From assembly GCA_964420115.1 (NCBI GenBank), contig CAYQQO010000035.1:1-6260 (forward strand): a stretch of DNA of 6,260 nucleotides. The letters are read 5' to 3'. Below are positions 4,504 to 6,260 of this stretch, in pieces. Below the pieces are notes generated by a model. That model was not told the origin of the DNA. It saw nothing but the letters and a program-made list of their open reading frames with translations, and ran no database searches. Positions within the stretch are counted from its first letter, which is position 1. Every line of letters starts with the position of its first letter. This DNA comes from CAYQQO01 sp964420115 (lineage in GTDB: Bacteria; Patescibacteriota; Minisyncoccia; Portnoybacterales; UBA2143). The position numbers and the translations under genes were made by a program.

Positions 4504-5905
4504 ATATTTTAGCTACTTCAAAAATTGTTTTTTCATTAAAGTGTTTACCGGTAATCTGCATCCCAACCGGCAGACCGTCAACTTTTCCGCAAGGAATAGA
4601 CATAGAAGGCAGACCGGCTAAATTAGCGGCTACTGTATAAACATCTGAAAGATACATCTCTAAGGGATCGTCAATTTTCTGGCCAATTTTAAAAGGCAAA
4701 GTTGGCACAGTCGGGTTAATAATAACATCTACTTTTTCAAAAGCGCTCAAAAATTCATCTTTTATTAAAGTCCTTACTTTTTGCGCTTTTAAATAATAGG
4801 CGTCGTAATAGCCGGCTGATAAAGCATGGGCCCCTATCATAATTCTTCTTTTCACCTCGTCGCCGAGGCCGTCTCCTCTGGTTTTCAAATAATTTTCTAA
4901 AAGATTATTAGCCATTTTTGAAAGCCCGTATTTAATTCCGTCATAGCGGGATAAATTAGCAGAAACTTCTGCCGGCATAATAATATAGTATGTTGACAGG
5001 GCGTATTCGGTATGAGACAGACTAATCTCTATAATTTTTGCCCCCAACTCTTTATAGCTGTCAATTGCTTTTTTAACCGCTTTTTCTACCTTTGGGTCAA
5101 GCCCTTTTATAAAATATTCTTTAGGAACACCAATTTTTATATTTTTAATATCAAAATTATTCTCCTCTTTCCTGTCGTTTGAAAAACTTGTTGAATCCAT
5201 TTCGTCATGGCCCTTAATCGTTTTAAAAACAATCTGGCTATCCTCTACTGTTTTGGTTATCGGCCCAATTTGATCCAAAGAAGAGGCAAAAGCGATTAAG
5301 CCATAGCGAGAGATTTCTCCGTAAGTCGGTTTAAGGCCGACTACCCCGCAAAAAGATGCTGGTTGACGGATTGAACCGCCGGTATCTGAACCAAGGGCGT
5401 AAACGCACTGACTGCTGGCAACAGCGGCTGCTGAGCCGCCGGAAGACCCGCCCGGCACCCGCGATAAATCATGGGGGTTTTTGGTCAGGCCAAAAGCGGA
5501 ATTCTCCGTAGAAGAACCCATGGCAAATTCATCTAAATTGGCCATCCCGATAATAACCGCTCCGGCTTTTTTGAGCTTTTTTATCACTGTCGCGTCATAA
5601 GGGGCAATATAATTTTCCAGAATTTTAGAAGCGGCTGTTGCTTTAATCCCTTCCACCAAAATAATATCCTTGACTGCCAAAGGAACACCGGCCAAAAGCC
5701 CGATTTCCTCCTTATTGGCAACTTTATGGTCTATTCTTCTCGCCTGCGATAAGGCCAACTCTTCTGTTAGCGTTAAATAAGCATGAATTTCCTGATCTTT
5801 TTGTCTAATCCGCTTAAAAAAAGCTTCAGTTAATTCTACTGAAGAATATTCTTTATTAATAATGCCCTGATGAACTTGCCCGATGGTCAACTTGCTTAAA
5901 TCCAT
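4484..5905 (-). CDS. gatA: aspartyl/glutamyl-tRNA amidotransferase subunit A
   Basis: GatA is the amidase subunit of the GatCAB complex. It releases ammonia from Gln (or Asn), which is channelled to GatB to convert Glu-tRNA(Gln) and/or Asp-tRNA(Asn) to the amidated forms in the cytoplasm. The 473-residue length is normal. The amidase-signature Ser-cisSer-Lys triad is present: K79 in AVKD, S154 in the GGSSGGSAA stretch and S178 in GSDTGGSIRQPA. A GVVGLKPTYG motif follows at about 187-196, and the C-terminal PAE, VDVIINPT and PVGMQITG segments are as in the family. The ATG lies 3 nt after the gatC stop, with no clear ribosome binding site, so coupling is likely. The overlap with the next gene continues the operon. 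gatB is not in the window. Confidence 0.98.
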   Translation of the reverse strand: MDLSKLTIGQVHQGIINKEYSSVELTEAFFKRIRQKDQEIHAYLTLTEELALSQARRIDHKVANKEEIGLLAGVPLAVKDIILVEGIKATAASKILENYIAPYDATVIKKLKKAGAVIIGMANLDEFAMGSSTENSAFGLTKNPHDLSRVPGGSSGGSAAAVASSQCVYALGSDTGGSIRQPASFCGVVGLKPTYGEISRYGLIAFASSLDQIGPITKTVEDSQIVFKTIKGHDEMDSTSFSNDRKEENNFDIKNIKIGVPKEYFIKGLDPKVEKAVKKAIDSYKELGAKIIEISLSHTEYALSTYYIIMPAEVSANLSRYDGIKYGLSKMANNLLENYLKTRGDGLGDEVKRRIMIGAHALSAGYYDAYYLKAQKVRTLIKDEFLSAFEKVDVIINPTVPTLPFKIGQKIDDPLEMYLSDVYTVAANLAGLPSMSIPCGKVDGLPVGMQITGKHFNEKTIFEVAKIYERISS

Positions 5906-5908
5906 AAA

Positions 5909-6199
5909 TTACAAAACAGTTCTTACTTTAACATAGCCGTCTTTTGTTTCCGGCGCCAATTCCAATATTTTTTTTGTTTCCTGTCTAGCCTTGGCGCGGC
6001 CTCTGTCTTGGCGGTAAATATTTTCAAGCCCGGTGATATGGGCTGTCGACTCAACTTTGTCTGTTTTCACCTTGTCCAATTTTTTAACAAAACCCAAAAT
6101 ATCAGAAAGCTCTTTCTGAAATTTATTTTTTTCTTTTTCTGTCAGCCCTAAGCGGGCCAAACGAGCCACATTTTCTACCTGTTTTTTAGTTAGCTTCAT
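5909..6199 (-). CDS. gatC: aspartyl/glutamyl-tRNA amidotransferase subunit C
   Basis: GatC is the small subunit that wraps around GatA and stabilises the GatA-GatB assembly. The 96-residue product is of family length and carries its pattern: a helical N-terminus with VENVARLARLGLTEKEK (about 8-24), a second helix with ELSDILGFVKKLD, a mid-chain VESTAHITGL, a YRQDRGR-type segment and the PETKDGYVKV end that contacts GatA. The ATG at 6199 is the only sensible start; no Shine-Dalgarno is visible before it, though a TACAAT -10-like element lies about 10 nt upstream, so a very short leader is possible. It heads the gatC-gatA-HEPN-like-YjdF-like operon. Confidence 0.96.
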   Translation of the reverse strand: MKLTKKQVENVARLARLGLTEKEKNKFQKELSDILGFVKKLDKVKTDKVESTAHITGLENIYRQDRGRAKARQETKKILELAPETKDGYVKVRTVL

Positions 6200-6224
6200 A
6201 TTTTAAATTGTAAGAATAGCTCGC

Positions 6225-6258
6225 GTTGTTAACACTTTTAGGATAAAGTATTAACAAC
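6225..6258. promoter_or_regulatory. 34-bp imperfect palindrome upstream of gatC
   Basis: Arms GTTGTTAA (6225-6232) and TTAACAAC (6251-6258) pair perfectly. After one mismatch, ACTTT (6234-6238) pairs with AAAGT (6245-6249) around a 6-nt loop, so 13 of 14 positions pair. Lying 26 bp from the gatC start, it may be an operator, or a weak terminator of whatever lies beyond the window. Confidence 0.5.
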
Positions 6259-6260
6259 AT

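Noticed and set aside
4277..4621. Open frame on the + strand, 114 codons
   Set aside because: It is antisense to the HEPN-like gene and the end of gatA, with no start signals; the hydrophobic part mirrors the real membrane segment.
411..6199. TGA reassigned to Gly or another amino acid, as in some candidate-phylum bacteria
   Set aside because: No gene here stops at TGA, but gatA, gatC and the other long genes also contain no in-frame TGA despite many Gly, so standard code use is the simpler view.
1..6260. CRISPR array, insertion sequence or phage genes
   Set aside because: No spaced direct repeats, transposase-like frames or phage proteins are visible.

Overview
The window looks like a piece of a compact, AT-rich bacterial chromosome. 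The best fit is a Candidate Phyla Radiation (Patescibacteria, Parcubacteria-like) genome. This is inferred from the gene types (DUF5320, UPF0251/DUF134, small Cys-rich and coiled-coil proteins), very short intergenic gaps, tRNA genes with and without an encoded CCA, and an odd initiator tRNA. No sequence search was possible. All recognisable genes stop at TAA or TAG and no long gene has an in-frame TGA, so the ordinary genetic code fits.

Layout. (1) 57-375, + strand: a sigma70-type promoter, three tRNA genes (initiator Met, elongator Met, Asp) and a bidirectional terminator. (2) 411-2172, - strand: a probable metal-homeostasis group. Transcription runs from a strong promoter (2144-2172) through a DUF5320 protein and a terminator hairpin, then from a second promoter/operator region (1752-1775) through a cation diffusion facilitator (CDF) and a UPF0251 DNA-binding protein. 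The CDF gene is split by a -1 frameshift at an A_AAA_AAG heptamer. The restored protein carries an extra Cys-rich, zinc-ribbon-like tail. (3) 2175-2740: a poorly coding stretch with a probable decayed exported-protein gene, a doubtful small membrane ORF and a terminator-like hairpin. (4) 2742-3318, + strand: one well-equipped gene (promoter, ribosome binding site, terminator) for a Cys-rich/coiled-coil protein of unknown function. (5) 3330-6199, - strand: a tight operon gatC-gatA, then a membrane-anchored HEPN-like protein, then a YjdF/DUF2238-like membrane protein. It ends at the same terminator as the + strand gene. A long imperfect palindrome lies upstream of gatC at the window edge.

How the parts work together. 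gatC and gatA encode two subunits of the tRNA-dependent amidotransferase that makes Gln-tRNA and/or Asn-tRNA; gatB is not in the window. The CDF, DUF5320 and UPF0251 genes plausibly form a metal export and regulation unit. The most notable observations are the frameshift inside the CDF gene and the initiator tRNA, which departs from consensus at positions 18, 33 and 55 and has a promoter placed so that transcription should start at or next to its mature 5' end.
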